A stretch of DNA of 64,000 nucleotides from Paenalcaligenes sp050487225 (GCF_050487225.1 NZ_JBKQGY010000002.1:1-64000), one strand, 5' to 3'; shown: positions 43,955 through 53,138, counted from the first letter of the stretch. Numbers and translations: made by a program. The notes: generated by a model from the letters alone, not told the origin.

Positions 43955-45615
43955 AGTGACGCCCTGGGCACATCAAATGCTCGCCCTCCCACCATCGTAC
44001 CTATAATCACCACATCCTTAAGTGATTCAGGCGCCATGCTTAACGGATCATCCTCCAAAACACAGAAGTCGGCATATTTCCCAACCTCCACTGAACCAAC
44101 TTTGTCATCCATACCTAACGTATACGCGGCACCTAAGGTAATGGCCCGTAAAGCATCCGCTACACTTATACGCTCACTTTCTCCCAACACTCTCCCCGAA
44201 GCAGTAATGCGATTGACTGCACACCACGCCGTAAAAAACGGTGCTAATGGGGTGATAGGTGCATCGGAATGAATGGCAAATGGAATACCCAGATGCTGTG
44301 CCGTTGCACATGCATTCATACGGTTTGCTCGATCAGGCCCTATCGTCGTTTCTGTATGAGCATCCCCCCAATAGAAAATGTGATTGGAAAATAAATTAAC
44401 GCATAATCCCAATTTTTTGATACGCCTATATTGTGCGGGAGAAGCCATTTGACAGTGCTGCAATGTATGACGATGATCCAAACGAGGCTGCAATGCCAAG
44501 GCCCTCTCAAGCGCATCCAGCGTAACCTCGGTGGCCTCATCACCATTGGTATGTATATGTAGCTGTACACCTGCTTTGTGGTATTGCTCAACAATGTATG
44601 ACAAGTCTGCTGGCGAGATGACCCAAATACCATTTGGCGCACCATTGTAATACCCTGGCCACAAGACTCTGGCGGTGAACCCTTGAATAGCTCCATCTAC
44701 GACCAATTTAACAGCGCCCAAATGTAATTTTTCATGGTTGTTGGCTTTTAGGCTCTCCAACCTGCTCAAACACGCTTCTACATCCCGACCAAATAGCAGC
44801 CCTGATGCTGCTGGCACAATACGCACGGGGAAATCGTTGCGTCTAGTTTCCTGCGCTAAAGAAAGAATAGAGGCTTCCTGTAACTCATTCACCAGATCTG
44901 TCGCTGTCGTGACTCCTGCCGCCACAGCAATCTGACCAAAGAGCCTGAGACATTCAGCGCTTTGCCCCAAAGAGCGAAACGGATTACCAATGAGACGAAT
45001 CACAGGGAACATGGCTGCAAACTCACACAACTCACCGGTGGGCTCCCCGTTTTCAAACCTCGTGATGCCCTCAACATCTGTATCACGATCAATGCCAGCC
45101 ATCCTCAATGCCACGGAATTCACATTCATTAGATGCATACTGGCATGCATAATGACCACCGCCTGTTCACCCGGAATATCATCCAAATCGTTTATGGACA
45201 TACGCTGCTGACCTAGGTAGATAGGATCAAACCCCCAGGCGATAAGATGCTGCCCCGGATTCAACTCTTGTTGAGCCTGTGCTAACCGCTGCACCACCTC
45301 CTTCGTAGTTTTGAGCCCCTTCCAGATACTTCCATCCGGCCCACGCCTGTCATAGAACCCCACATACACATAGAGCCACACTACACCCTCATGCAAATGA
45401 CAATGCCCCTCCACCAAGCCTGGCATCAACACCTTTTCAGCATAGCGTTCATCCGTACCTGCGCTTCCCCATGCCTCTGCTTGTTCTGCTGCTCCTACAG
45501 CGAGGATTCTACCGTTGCACACAGCCACATGCGTGGCTACAGGCTGTGCTGGATTCATCGTCAATATTTTTCTTGCTTTATAGACTGTGACACCCTGCAT
45601 TACATCCCGACTCAT
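43951..45615 (-). CDS. YtcJ-like metal-dependent amidohydrolase (COG1574)
   Basis: This is a 554-residue member of the amidohydrolase superfamily, of the YtcJ/COG1574 group. The N-terminal metal-binding motif is in MPGLVEGHCHLHEG (His71 and His73), and later ligands appear in HIHTNGDEA (about 360), HTLQHCQ and AIHSDAPITPL with its conserved Asp. The C-terminal part returns to the beta-sandwich (VEVGKYADFCVLEDDP). Members hydrolyse diverse amides and cyclic ureas, so substrate cannot be predicted. No signal peptide is seen, so it acts on material imported by the ABC transporter encoded upstream. Confidence 0.85.
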   Translation of the reverse strand: MSRDVMQGVTVYKARKILTMNPAQPVATHVAVCNGRILAVGAAEQAEAWGSAGTDERYAEKVLMPGLVEGHCHLHEGVVWLYVYVGFYDRRGPDGSIWKGLKTTKEVVQRLAQAQQELNPGQHLIAWGFDPIYLGQQRMSINDLDDIPGEQAVVIMHASMHLMNVNSVALRMAGIDRDTDVEGITRFENGEPTGELCEFAAMFPVIRLIGNPFRSLGQSAECLRLFGQIAVAAGVTTATDLVNELQEASILSLAQETRRNDFPVRIVPAASGLLFGRDVEACLSRLESLKANNHEKLHLGAVKLVVDGAIQGFTARVLWPGYYNGAPNGIWVISPADLSYIVEQYHKAGVQLHIHTNGDEATEVTLDALERALALQPRLDHRHTLQHCQMASPAQYRRIKKLGLCVNLFSNHIFYWGDAHTETTIGPDRANRMNACATAQHLGIPFAIHSDAPITPLAPFFTAWCAVNRITASGRVLGESERISVADALRAITLGAAYTLGMDDKVGSVEVGKYADFCVLEDDPLSMAPESLKDVVIIGTMVGGRAFDVPRASL

Positions 45616-46715
45616 AGCACTCCCTCTCTTATGTAACCATTAGCCACTTGCCGATCCAAAGGGGTGACTACTTGCCCCCCCTCCGCGTTGACGAAATGAC
45701 AAGCAACCTTATGACCCGGCACCACCTCACGTAACACGGGGGACTCCTTCTCACACACAGCCTGTTTCACTGGGCATCGCCCCGCAAAACGGCAACCCAT
45801 AGGTAAATTGATAGGGCTGGGTGGATCTCCTTTAAGTCGTATACGGTTCAGTGCCCTTTCGCGCCCACCCACCACCGTGGGTACAGCAGACATAAGTGCC
45901 ACACTATAAGGATGTAGGGGACGTGAGAAAAAATCCTCCCGTGAACCATGCTCCACAATTTGCCCTAGGTACATCACGGCGATGTCGTCACAAATATGCT
46001 CCACCACCGCCATATCGTGACTAATGAACAGAAACGACTGTCCACGCTCTTTCTGAATACGGCGTAGAAGGTTCAAAATCTGCGCTTGAATCGCTACATC
46101 CAATGCAGATACGGGTTCATCGCACACCACCAATTGCGGATCAGTCGCTAATGCCCGCGCAATATTCAACCGCTGACGCTGACCTCCAGAGAATTGATGA
46201 GGAAACTGCATCTGCTGATCTTCACGCAACCCCACCAAACTAAACAGCTCTGACACTTTTTGCTGTTGTTCAGCCGGCGAACCTATACCCTGTAAGCTCA
46301 ACGGCATACGTACGATGTCCCCCGCTCTTTGGCGAGGGTTCAAGGAGGAGTATGGGTCTTGGAAAATGAATTGAAAATGGCGGCGTTGCCTACGTAGTGC
46401 CTCCCCCTCTAGTCCAGTAAGGTCTATCCCATCAAAATGGATGGTGCCAGCTGTCAGCGGCGCCAAACGCATGACAGAAAAAGCAGTGGTGGTTTTGCCC
46501 GATCCAGACTCACCAACGATGGCTAAAGTTCTGCCATGCAATAAATCAAAATCCACACCATCTACCGCATGCACTTTTTTCTGAACGCCGCCCAAACCCG
46601 GGCGGCCTATATCAAAGTGCACTTTCAACCCTTTTACTGACAATAACGTGTCTGGCTGCGGTACAAATACACTCTCAACTGATTTACTTTGTTCGAAAAC
46701 ATCAACAGAGGTCAT
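45612..46715 (-). CDS. Peptide/nickel-type ABC transporter ATP-binding protein (DppF-like)
   Basis: This is one of two ATPase subunits of the oligopeptide-type importer. It has 367 residues from the ATG at 46715, which overlaps the DppD-like stop by four bases; an in-frame start at 46739 is less likely. Walker A is GESGSGKTT, the signature is SGGQRQRLNIARAL, and Walker B is LVVCDEPVSALD. The C-terminal oligopeptide-transporter extension contains CRFAGRCPVKQAVCEKE, a cysteine set often seen in this family. It overlaps the amidohydrolase start by four bases. Confidence 0.9.
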   Translation of the reverse strand: MTSVDVFEQSKSVESVFVPQPDTLLSVKGLKVHFDIGRPGLGGVQKKVHAVDGVDFDLLHGRTLAIVGESGSGKTTTAFSVMRLAPLTAGTIHFDGIDLTGLEGEALRRQRRHFQFIFQDPYSSLNPRQRAGDIVRMPLSLQGIGSPAEQQQKVSELFSLVGLREDQQMQFPHQFSGGQRQRLNIARALATDPQLVVCDEPVSALDVAIQAQILNLLRRIQKERGQSFLFISHDMAVVEHICDDIAVMYLGQIVEHGSREDFFSRPLHPYSVALMSAVPTVVGGRERALNRIRLKGDPPSPINLPMGCRFAGRCPVKQAVCEKESPVLREVVPGHKVACHFVNAEGGQVVTPLDRQVANGYIREGVL

Positions 46716-47728
46716 GCTTGTTCTCCATATAACCAACAAGCCACACTCTGGCTAGAAGCTATCTTGAAGGAAGGCGGAAATGCGACACCACATTTATCTA
46801 GGGCCACGCTACAACGGTCAACAAAAGGGCAGCCTTTACCTCGCTCCCAAATAGACGGCACCACACCAGCGATTTCAGGTAGATCTGGCCGTTCATCAGT
46901 AGGCGCTGGATCCAACTCAGGCAAACAAGCAATTAGCCCCTTGGTATAGGGATGGCAAGGCGTGGAGAGCACCTCATCAGTTAGGCCCTCTTCTACCACC
47001 CTGCCGCCATACATCACTACCACACGATCTGACATTTCTGCCACCGCCCCCATATCATGGGTAATCATTACAATGGCAGTACCGCGACGCGCCTGCTGCT
47101 CCCGTAACAAATCGAATATCTGCGCCTGTACGGTCACATCCAACGCCGTCGTCGGCTCATCAGCAATTAACACATCAGGATCACAAGCCATCGCCATTGC
47201 TATCATGACGCGCTGACGCATACCACCTGACATCTCATGGGGATAGTTATCTATTCTTTGCTCTGGTGCTGGGATGCCAACAGACTGTAGTATCTCCACC
47301 GTTTTAGCTCGTGCCTGTGCACGGCTCATCCCCTGGTGTCGCCGTAAAGGCTCACTAATTTGGTCCCCCACTGTATAGACAGGATTCAACGCTGTCATAG
47401 GCTCTTGGAAGATCATGGATATCTTATTACCCCGGATTCTGGACATTTCTGCCGCATCATACTGAGCCAAATCCTCGCCATGTAAATAAATGGCACCAGT
47501 GGGAATACTCACTTTCTCAGGCATTAGTTTCATAACCGCCAGCGCCGTCATGCTTTTACCGCAGCCTGACTCGCCTACCAAGCAAATTGTTTCCCCTGCG
47601 CGAACCTCAAAGTTAATATCTTTCAGAATATAGGCTTTACCTGTACGGGCCGTCAGCTCTACATCCAGTGCCGATATGCTCAGTAAAGGCTCTCTAACTA
47701 ACTGAGCTACTTCCTCTTTCATTATCAT
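46712..47728 (-). CDS. Peptide/nickel-type ABC transporter ATP-binding protein (DppD-like)
   Basis: This is the second ATPase subunit, 338 residues. Walker A is GESGCGKSM, the signature is SGGMRQRVMIAMA, and Walker B is VLIADEPTTALD. The C-terminal extension CPFVDRCSVALDKCG is again typical of dipeptide and oligopeptide importers. It is coupled by four-base overlaps to both the permease upstream and the DppF-like gene downstream. Confidence 0.9.
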   Translation of the reverse strand: MIMKEEVAQLVREPLLSISALDVELTARTGKAYILKDINFEVRAGETICLVGESGCGKSMTALAVMKLMPEKVSIPTGAIYLHGEDLAQYDAAEMSRIRGNKISMIFQEPMTALNPVYTVGDQISEPLRRHQGMSRAQARAKTVEILQSVGIPAPEQRIDNYPHEMSGGMRQRVMIAMAMACDPDVLIADEPTTALDVTVQAQIFDLLREQQARRGTAIVMITHDMGAVAEMSDRVVVMYGGRVVEEGLTDEVLSTPCHPYTKGLIACLPELDPAPTDERPDLPEIAGVVPSIWERGKGCPFVDRCSVALDKCGVAFPPSFKIASSQSVACWLYGEQA

Positions 47729-48633
47729 GAACGCTCCCTGAGTCTTGGATTAAACGCATCAGTGAGGCCATCGCCAATTAACGAAACGGATAACACCGTC
47801 AAGAAAATCGCAATACCCGGCAATGTGACTGCCCACCACGCCACGAGAATATATGGTCTATTGCTACCTATCATGAGCCCCCAACTCATCATGTTGGGAT
47901 CCCCTAATCCTAGGAAAGATAAGCCAGCCTCAAATAACACCGCCGTTCCCACCGCCAAGGTAGCTGACACGATCAACGGCGCAATAGCATTAGGCAAAAT
48001 CACCTTCCAGATAATGCGACCATTACCAGCGCCAATGACGCGCTCAGCCAAGATGTAATCCTGCCGCTTAAGTCTGAGAAACTCCCCTCGTGTCAAACGT
48101 GCTGTATTGGTCCAACTGGCCAGGCCAATTGCAATGGAAATAGACCATAAAGTGGGTGAGAACAACGACACTATCACCATGGCAAACAGCAATGCAGGCA
48201 ATACTTGGAAGAACTCCGTAATACGCATTAAGGTTTCATCTACCCAGCCACCGTAATAGCCTGATACCGCTCCTATGACCACACCAATAAAAACAGCTAG
48301 AAAAGCAGCAATGACTCCGGTTAACAATGTGGCCTGACCACCATAGACCATGCCTACTAATAAGTTACGTCCTAAATAGTCTGTACCCAGTAAGCCATAC
48401 TCTGAGTCTGGCGGCTCCAACGGCAACCCCGTGATCTCAAATGGATCCGCATCCATTAGTTGAGGGCCCAGCACCGTAATACCCACAATCACCATCAGCA
48501 ATATCAAACCAAATACTGCTGTTGGGTTACGGCAGAAAACCCCTAACGCCTCCTTGAACTGTCCTGCTGGCTTTCCCTTATCTGGAATACAGGACTCTTG
48601 CTCTTTGGCGACATGTGTAGACATCTGCGTCAT
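47725..48633 (-). CDS. Peptide/nickel-type ABC transporter permease (DppC-like)
   Basis: This is an inner-membrane permease of the dipeptide/nickel family with 302 residues. The family N-terminus (LGTDYLGRNLLVGMVYGGQ, about residues 85-103) and the ATPase-contact EAA loop (AERVIGAGNGRIIWKVILPN, about 197-216) are clear, with about six membrane helices. Its start overlaps the DppB-like stop by four bases. Confidence 0.9.
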   Translation of the reverse strand: MTQMSTHVAKEQESCIPDKGKPAGQFKEALGVFCRNPTAVFGLILLMVIVGITVLGPQLMDADPFEITGLPLEPPDSEYGLLGTDYLGRNLLVGMVYGGQATLLTGVIAAFLAVFIGVVIGAVSGYYGGWVDETLMRITEFFQVLPALLFAMVIVSLFSPTLWSISIAIGLASWTNTARLTRGEFLRLKRQDYILAERVIGAGNGRIIWKVILPNAIAPLIVSATLAVGTAVLFEAGLSFLGLGDPNMMSWGLMIGSNRPYILVAWWAVTLPGIAIFLTVLSVSLIGDGLTDAFNPRLRERS

Positions 48634-49595
48634 GATTTAATCCTTGGATCGATAATTCGGTAAGCCAAATCCGTGAGTTGATTCATGACCACAACCATCA
48701 TGGACGCAAAAAACAAAATACCCAGCAGCGTTGGATAATCACGGCGTAACACGGAATCAAAAGATAAACGCCCCAGACCAGGCCAGTTAAAAACCGTCTC
48801 TACCAAAATAGCTCCGGCCAACACATTACCGAACTGCATACCTAACACAGTCACTACTGGCAACACTGCATTTCGCAATGCATGCTTATACAAGACTATG
48901 CTTTCGGATAACCCCTTGGCTCTGGCTGTACGTATGTAATCCGCAGACAAGGCCTCGATCATGCTTGCCCTAGCCAAACGGCTATATTGGGCGATATACA
49001 CAAAAGCCAATGTAAAAGCGGGCAAAACCAGATGCTTTGCCACATCCCATACCCCCCCCCAGAAACCATCCTCTAAACCCGGTGTACGCATGTCTGAGAC
49101 AGGAAAGATAGGAAGCACTGAAGCAAACAGAATAATCAACACTATGCCAGTCCAGAAAACCGGAGCTGAATACCCCACGATTGACAACAGCGTGACCACT
49201 TGTGAAAAGAAACCATTAGGACGCCGCGCTGCCAATACACCTAAAAAGGTGCCGACCAAGAACGCCACTAGCACCGCAACCACCACAAGCAGCAGTGTTG
49301 CTGGTACACGCTCCCAAATCAATGACACAACTGAGGAGTTAAAATAGTACGACTGCCCCAAATCGCCCTGTAAGACGTTGCCCAAGTAAATACCCAGTTG
49401 CACATACAGTGGCTTATCTAATCCAAACTGTTGCGTCAATTTCGTGCGCAACTCTTCTGTCATACCGCCCATCGCTCCAGCAATAGTCTGGACAGGATCC
49501 CCTGGCGAGAAATGAATCAACAAGAAATTAAGAACTAACACCGCTAGTAACAGTAGGACGGCGTGCAGTAATCTCTTACACAGGTATCTAACCAT
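48630..49595 (-). CDS. Peptide/nickel-type ABC transporter permease (DppB-like)
   Basis: This is the first permease of the importer, 321 residues. It has the DppB-type start (YLCKRLLHAVLLLLAVLVLNF), a periplasmic loop with SPGDPVQTIAG, and the cytoplasmic EAA loop TARAKGLSESIVLYKHALRN (about 220-239). A GAGGAAA ribosome-binding site precedes the ATG and contains the stop of a small upstream frame. Downstream genes follow with overlapping junctions through to the G3E GTPase. Confidence 0.9.
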   Translation of the reverse strand: MVRYLCKRLLHAVLLLLAVLVLNFLLIHFSPGDPVQTIAGAMGGMTEELRTKLTQQFGLDKPLYVQLGIYLGNVLQGDLGQSYYFNSSVVSLIWERVPATLLLVVVAVLVAFLVGTFLGVLAARRPNGFFSQVVTLLSIVGYSAPVFWTGIVLIILFASVLPIFPVSDMRTPGLEDGFWGGVWDVAKHLVLPAFTLAFVYIAQYSRLARASMIEALSADYIRTARAKGLSESIVLYKHALRNAVLPVVTVLGMQFGNVLAGAILVETVFNWPGLGRLSFDSVLRRDYPTLLGILFFASMMVVVMNQLTDLAYRIIDPRIKS

Positions 49596-49604
49596 AGTAT
49601 TTCC

Positions 49605-49817
49605 TCACCTTTTATCCCAAGCACAGATCGTCATAAGGTGACAAGGATTCCCAAGCGTCTGCTGGTCATCGTAGCGCCACATGTCCGTCAACCTTACAGA
49701 CAAAACAGCACCACAAAAATGTCGTAGTGCCAAACCTCTGTCCTGAACTACGGTTTCTACTCTTTTGAATTGTTCAACTGCTGCGGCCATACACACAGCC
49801 TTGGTAAAACGACTCAT
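49605..49817 (-). CDS. Small hypothetical protein upstream of the DppB-like gene
   Basis: This is a 70-residue frame starting MSRFTKAVCMAAAVEQFKRV behind a plausible GGAGAGA sequence. Its TGA stop falls inside the ribosome-binding site of the DppB-like gene, nine bases before that gene starts, which would favour translational coupling. I do not recognise a domain. It could be a short leader protein or a chance frame. Confidence 0.35.
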   Translation of the reverse strand: MSRFTKAVCMAAAVEQFKRVETVVQDRGLALRHFCGAVLSVRLTDMWRYDDQQTLGNPCHLMTICAWDKR

Positions 49818-49908
49818 TCTGGTTGTCTCTCCATTTGTAGTTACTCCTTACTCCCTTAACCGCCTCTATCCTCTTTTCGTATATTCACAACCTCATACCA
49901 CACAACAA

Positions 49909-49929
49909 GTATTGTTATTCAATACCTAG
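49909..49929. promoter_or_regulatory. Candidate IclR operator in the DppB-like promoter region
   Basis: GTATTG-TTATT-CAATAC is an inverted repeat overlapping CAATACCTAG (49920-49929). The same ten bases occur in the IclR promoter region at 52579-52588. Confidence 0.45.
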
Positions 49930-50009
49930 GTAGTGTTTAATAGTATATCTGTTACTTCATAAAAAGAGTTATAGGGTTTACGAGGAAAATGCGGCAGGAC
50001 TTGTGCAGA

Positions 50010-50037
50010 CAAAAAAAAAGTGCGCCGTAGCGCACTA
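50010..50037 (-). terminator. Terminator of the solute-binding protein gene
   Basis: On the minus strand AGTGCGC-TACG-GCGCACT is followed by nine T residues, 20 bases after the binding-protein stop. The binding protein therefore has its own strong terminator, and the permease genes need their own promoter or readthrough. Confidence 0.88.
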
Positions 50038-50056
50038 AAGAAAACACAACATAACC

Positions 50057-51655
50057 TCAAGGCTTGAAATACACCTCATCGTACGGAGACAACGGCCCCC
50101 AAATGCTTGTGGGAACATTTGCGACATTTTTAGCGCTTACGGTGTGGTAAGGAGACTGCGTTGTATAAACAACTGGCAGCTCATCCGTCACAATACTCTG
50201 AAAGTCAGCATATAACGCTTTACGCTTGTCCATGTCCATCTCCATACCTGCTGCTTCAAGTAGCCTATCAACCTCTTCATTTCGATAAGACTGAGTATTC
50301 GTCCAAATCACATTTCTAATATTGTTAGACAGGTAGGTACGGTGCACGCCAATAGTCGGATCACCCCAGTTCCAAACGTTATCCGTTGTCACGTCAAAAT
50401 CATGGTTAGCAATAGTACTTGCCCAAGAGGGAAAGTCGGCAGATTCCCTGACTTCGGCTTGAATACCTACTTTCTTCAACTGTGCCCGTACATATTCCGC
50501 TATGTTCTTATTCAGCGAGGCGGAGCCTGGCTGAACATCTATTTTCATCGTGAAACGTATACCCTCATCACCAGGAGCCAGCCCAGCCTCGTCCAACAAT
50601 GCAGCCGCCTTTTCTAGATCCAATGGATAGTCATGTATAGCAGACTCACTATAGTACGGACTTGAAGAAACTATAGGCCCGTCCGCAGGCTTCGCAAAAC
50701 CGGCATTCAACACTTTAGTAATAAAAGCCTGATCTAACGAATAAGCAATGGCTTTGCGCACTCTTTCATCATCAAAAGGGGCCTTTTCAGTATTAAATGC
50801 AAGCCAACCTTGTGCGCCTACAGCCTCATACCCTTTCTTATACATATCCAACTGCTCATCCGTAGCGATACGCCGCAAGATGGTAGGGTCAGCCATAAAC
50901 GGCAACATCTGTAAATCGCCACGCTCCAGCCCAATTAACAATGTGGTGGCATCTGGATTGATTTGGATAATAACCCTATCCAAATAAGGTTTGCCTTCCA
51001 AGAAATAATCCTCGAAACGCTCAAGCACTATTTCCTTGCCTGGCACAAAACTTTTTAACTTAAAAGGTCCCGAGCCCACCACATCTTTAACATTACGAGG
51101 ATGACTCATTAAGTCTTGCCCATCACCATAAATATGTTTTGGCATAATTGGTGTCAGCGTTGGCGATAGCGCAATCGCTAAAGCTGGATGGGTTTTGCTG
51201 AGCCGGAAAATGGCCGTATGCGGATCTGGTGTATCCACCCGTTCCACAGCCTCAAACATACCTTTAAAAGGCGAGCTCTCTTTAATTGCCATGATAGAGA
51301 AAGCCACATCCTCAGAGGTAATAGGCTGACCATCATGAAACACCGCATTCTCACGCAAATGTACAGTAAACGACTTTTGATCGTCAGACCATTCCCACGA
51401 CTCTGCCAAATAAGGCTGTGGGTTCCATTGATCATCATAGCGAAGCAAACTGGCAAAAAGCTGTGTACTCGGTAAAGCCGTTGCCATACCTGACTGAACA
51501 GCACCATTCAAATGTCGAGGCGCTTGGAAAGAACCAAGCACTAGCGTCCCTCCCTGTTGCGGCCGATCCTCCGCAGCAAAGGATGCTCCTATACTGACTA
51601 ACGACGATAATCCTAGTATTGCAATTAGATTGAATACTTTGTTTTTAATACTCAT
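50057..51655 (-). CDS. Peptide-type ABC transporter solute-binding protein (DppA-like)
   Basis: This periplasmic binding protein of the SBP5 (dipeptide/oligopeptide/nickel) family has 532 residues. A signal peptide ends near SFAAED; the mature protein starts with QGGTLVLGSF, as is common in the family. The SBP5 signature LRENAVFHDGQPITSEDVAFS (about 100-120, given in two parts: LRENAVFHDG and QPITSEDVAFS) is clear. A GGAG ribosome-binding site precedes the ATG. It sits between the IclR gene and the permease genes on the same strand and is the likely specificity determinant. Confidence 0.92.
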   Translation of the reverse strand: MSIKNKVFNLIAILGLSSLVSIGASFAAEDRPQQGGTLVLGSFQAPRHLNGAVQSGMATALPSTQLFASLLRYDDQWNPQPYLAESWEWSDDQKSFTVHLRENAVFHDGQPITSEDVAFSIMAIKESSPFKGMFEAVERVDTPDPHTAIFRLSKTHPALAIALSPTLTPIMPKHIYGDGQDLMSHPRNVKDVVGSGPFKLKSFVPGKEIVLERFEDYFLEGKPYLDRVIIQINPDATTLLIGLERGDLQMLPFMADPTILRRIATDEQLDMYKKGYEAVGAQGWLAFNTEKAPFDDERVRKAIAYSLDQAFITKVLNAGFAKPADGPIVSSSPYYSESAIHDYPLDLEKAAALLDEAGLAPGDEGIRFTMKIDVQPGSASLNKNIAEYVRAQLKKVGIQAEVRESADFPSWASTIANHDFDVTTDNVWNWGDPTIGVHRTYLSNNIRNVIWTNTQSYRNEEVDRLLEAAGMEMDMDKRKALYADFQSIVTDELPVVYTTQSPYHTVSAKNVANVPTSIWGPLSPYDEVYFKP

Positions 51656-51744
51656 CTTGTCTCCTCAGAATTAATTCAGAACCAATACTCCTGCTATTTT
51701 CCGTATCGCTCACACCTCCTTAGTCCCATACTCTTACAACACAC

Positions 51745-52518
51745 CTACCCCCGAAGAGAGCGTGCAGCTGAAATTGCCAAAGGTGCAAAACGCTGCACAA
51801 ACTCTGGTTCAGACCATTCAGCACGCGACCCAGAAATATGCACAGCACCAATCGGGCGTCCCTTACGATTCACAATTGCACTGGCTAGTACAATTTCGCC
51901 CAACACACTCTCCTCTAACGCCAGAGAATAACCGTCTGTACGTGCCGCATTCACCTTTTCCCTAATGATGTCAGCATCGGTAATCGTTTTAGGTGTCAGA
52001 GGCTCAAGAGAAGAGCGCTGAAGAATATCGTCCACTTCATCTGGCGCCAAGCAGGACATCACAGCCCTACCGCCTGAAGTACAAAACGTGGGTAAGCGCC
52101 TGCCATTTAATCCAGAAAAGAATGTTTGTCTTTTCGTTTGGCGGCGCAACGCATAAATAATGGACAAATCATCAAACAAGCTCAGGTCCACACGCTCACC
52201 AGTCTCATTTTGCAAGTCAATGAGGATAGGCGAGGCACGCTCAATCAGCGGATGGCCCCTCAAAAAGTCAAAACTAAGATCCAAACATTTAGTGCCTAAT
52301 CTATAGCCTCGTCCTCCTACCCCTCTTTCCATATAGCCTAATGCCACCAGCGTATAGGCCATCCGCTGCACTGCGCTACGATCCAACCCTGTAAAGTCCA
52401 CAAGCTCATTCAAGCTAAGTACCCCAGGGTTTTGCCCAAAGGCTTCCAACAGGTTCATGCTTTTAGCAACGGACTGAACAAATAAATTACTTTGCTTATC
52501 TTGTGACATGTGAGTCAT
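51745..52518 (-). CDS. IclR-family transcriptional regulator
   Basis: This regulator has 257 residues from the ATG at 52518, which has an AAGGAAAC ribosome-binding site. The N-terminal winged helix-turn-helix (about 10-75: LLEAFGQNPGVLSLNELVDF, then DRSAVQRMAYTLVALGYM) and the C-terminal effector-binding domain (about 90-255, with GRAVMSCL and VLGEIVLASAIVNRKGRPIG) are typical of IclR proteins. Its position beside the binding protein and permease genes makes it their likely regulator. Confidence 0.9.
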   Translation of the reverse strand: MTHMSQDKQSNLFVQSVAKSMNLLEAFGQNPGVLSLNELVDFTGLDRSAVQRMAYTLVALGYMERGVGGRGYRLGTKCLDLSFDFLRGHPLIERASPILIDLQNETGERVDLSLFDDLSIIYALRRQTKRQTFFSGLNGRRLPTFCTSGGRAVMSCLAPDEVDDILQRSSLEPLTPKTITDADIIREKVNAARTDGYSLALEESVLGEIVLASAIVNRKGRPIGAVHISGSRAEWSEPEFVQRFAPLAISAARSLRG

Positions 52519-52578
52519 GTTTCCTTCAAATCATTAAGGGATAAGACTAGCTACAGCATAGTCACTAGTATCCCAATA

Positions 52579-52588
52579 CAATACCTAG
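52579..52588. promoter_or_regulatory. Candidate IclR operator near its own gene
   Basis: CAATACCTAG is identical to the decamer at 49920-49929, and CCAATACAATACC here gives a repeated half-site. It lies 61 bases upstream of the IclR gene start. Confidence 0.4.
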
Positions 52589-52829
52589 AACTTACCATAT
52601 ACCTTCTTAGCTGTGCTATATAATCAAAAAAACGAGCTAACAGGACAAAACGCACAATCATAGTGTGATTGGACATGCCGTGCGGAATAGCAGCCTTAAT
52701 CACACCGAAATGAAGAGGAAAAATTTCTGATTTGGGAACTATTCACACACATTTCCCAGAGAGAGCAGGTGAGCCCTACACCTTTACCAAACTTGTATCA
52801 GAACACAACAAGCCCACCAGTAACCTTAA

Positions 52830-52860
52830 AAAAACAAAGGGCAGCGTCACGCATGCCCTT
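52830..52860 (-). terminator. Terminator of the DUF2061 gene
   Basis: On the minus strand AAGGGCA-loop-TGCCCTT is followed by TGTTTTTTT. Confidence 0.8.
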
Positions 52861-52910
52861 GTGTCTATATAAAGATATGTATCAGTGATGAAGTAATGAG
52901 TGATACAGCC

Positions 52911-53138
52911 TTAAATCGCCGAAACCCTACTAGCCGCTACGCCTTTCACTCGTAAGCGATGCTGGCGCGCACGCTGCCATAACTTATCGTGCAGTGGCAT
53001 AAGTGTCACGTTGCAAATAGGCTCTACCACTGCTGCTACTCCACCCACCGCTAGCGACCCCGTGAACGCATAGGCCACGGCAAAGGCCACACTCATGTGA
53101 AGACATATTTGGCTGGTTTTAAAGGCAACGAGTAGCAT
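52911..53138 (-). CDS. DUF2061 small membrane protein
   Basis: This is a 75-residue membrane protein behind an AGGAGC ribosome-binding site. The block HMSVAFAVAYAFTGSLAVGGVAAV contains two membrane helices (given here as HMSVAFAVAYAF and TGSLAVGGVAAV), followed by VEPICN and LHDKLWQR, all typical of DUF2061. The function of the family is unknown. A Fur-like sequence lies just upstream. Confidence 0.85.
   Translation of the reverse strand: MLLVAFKTSQICLHMSVAFAVAYAFTGSLAVGGVAAVVEPICNVTLMPLHDKLWQRARQHRLRVKGVAASRVSAI

Larger units (their letters stand above)
52519..52910. other. Intergenic region upstream of the IclR gene
   Basis: It contains the IclR-gene promoter region, with the candidate operator at 52579-52588, and the terminator of the DUF2061 gene at 52830-52860. 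No further gene is seen. Confidence 0.5.
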
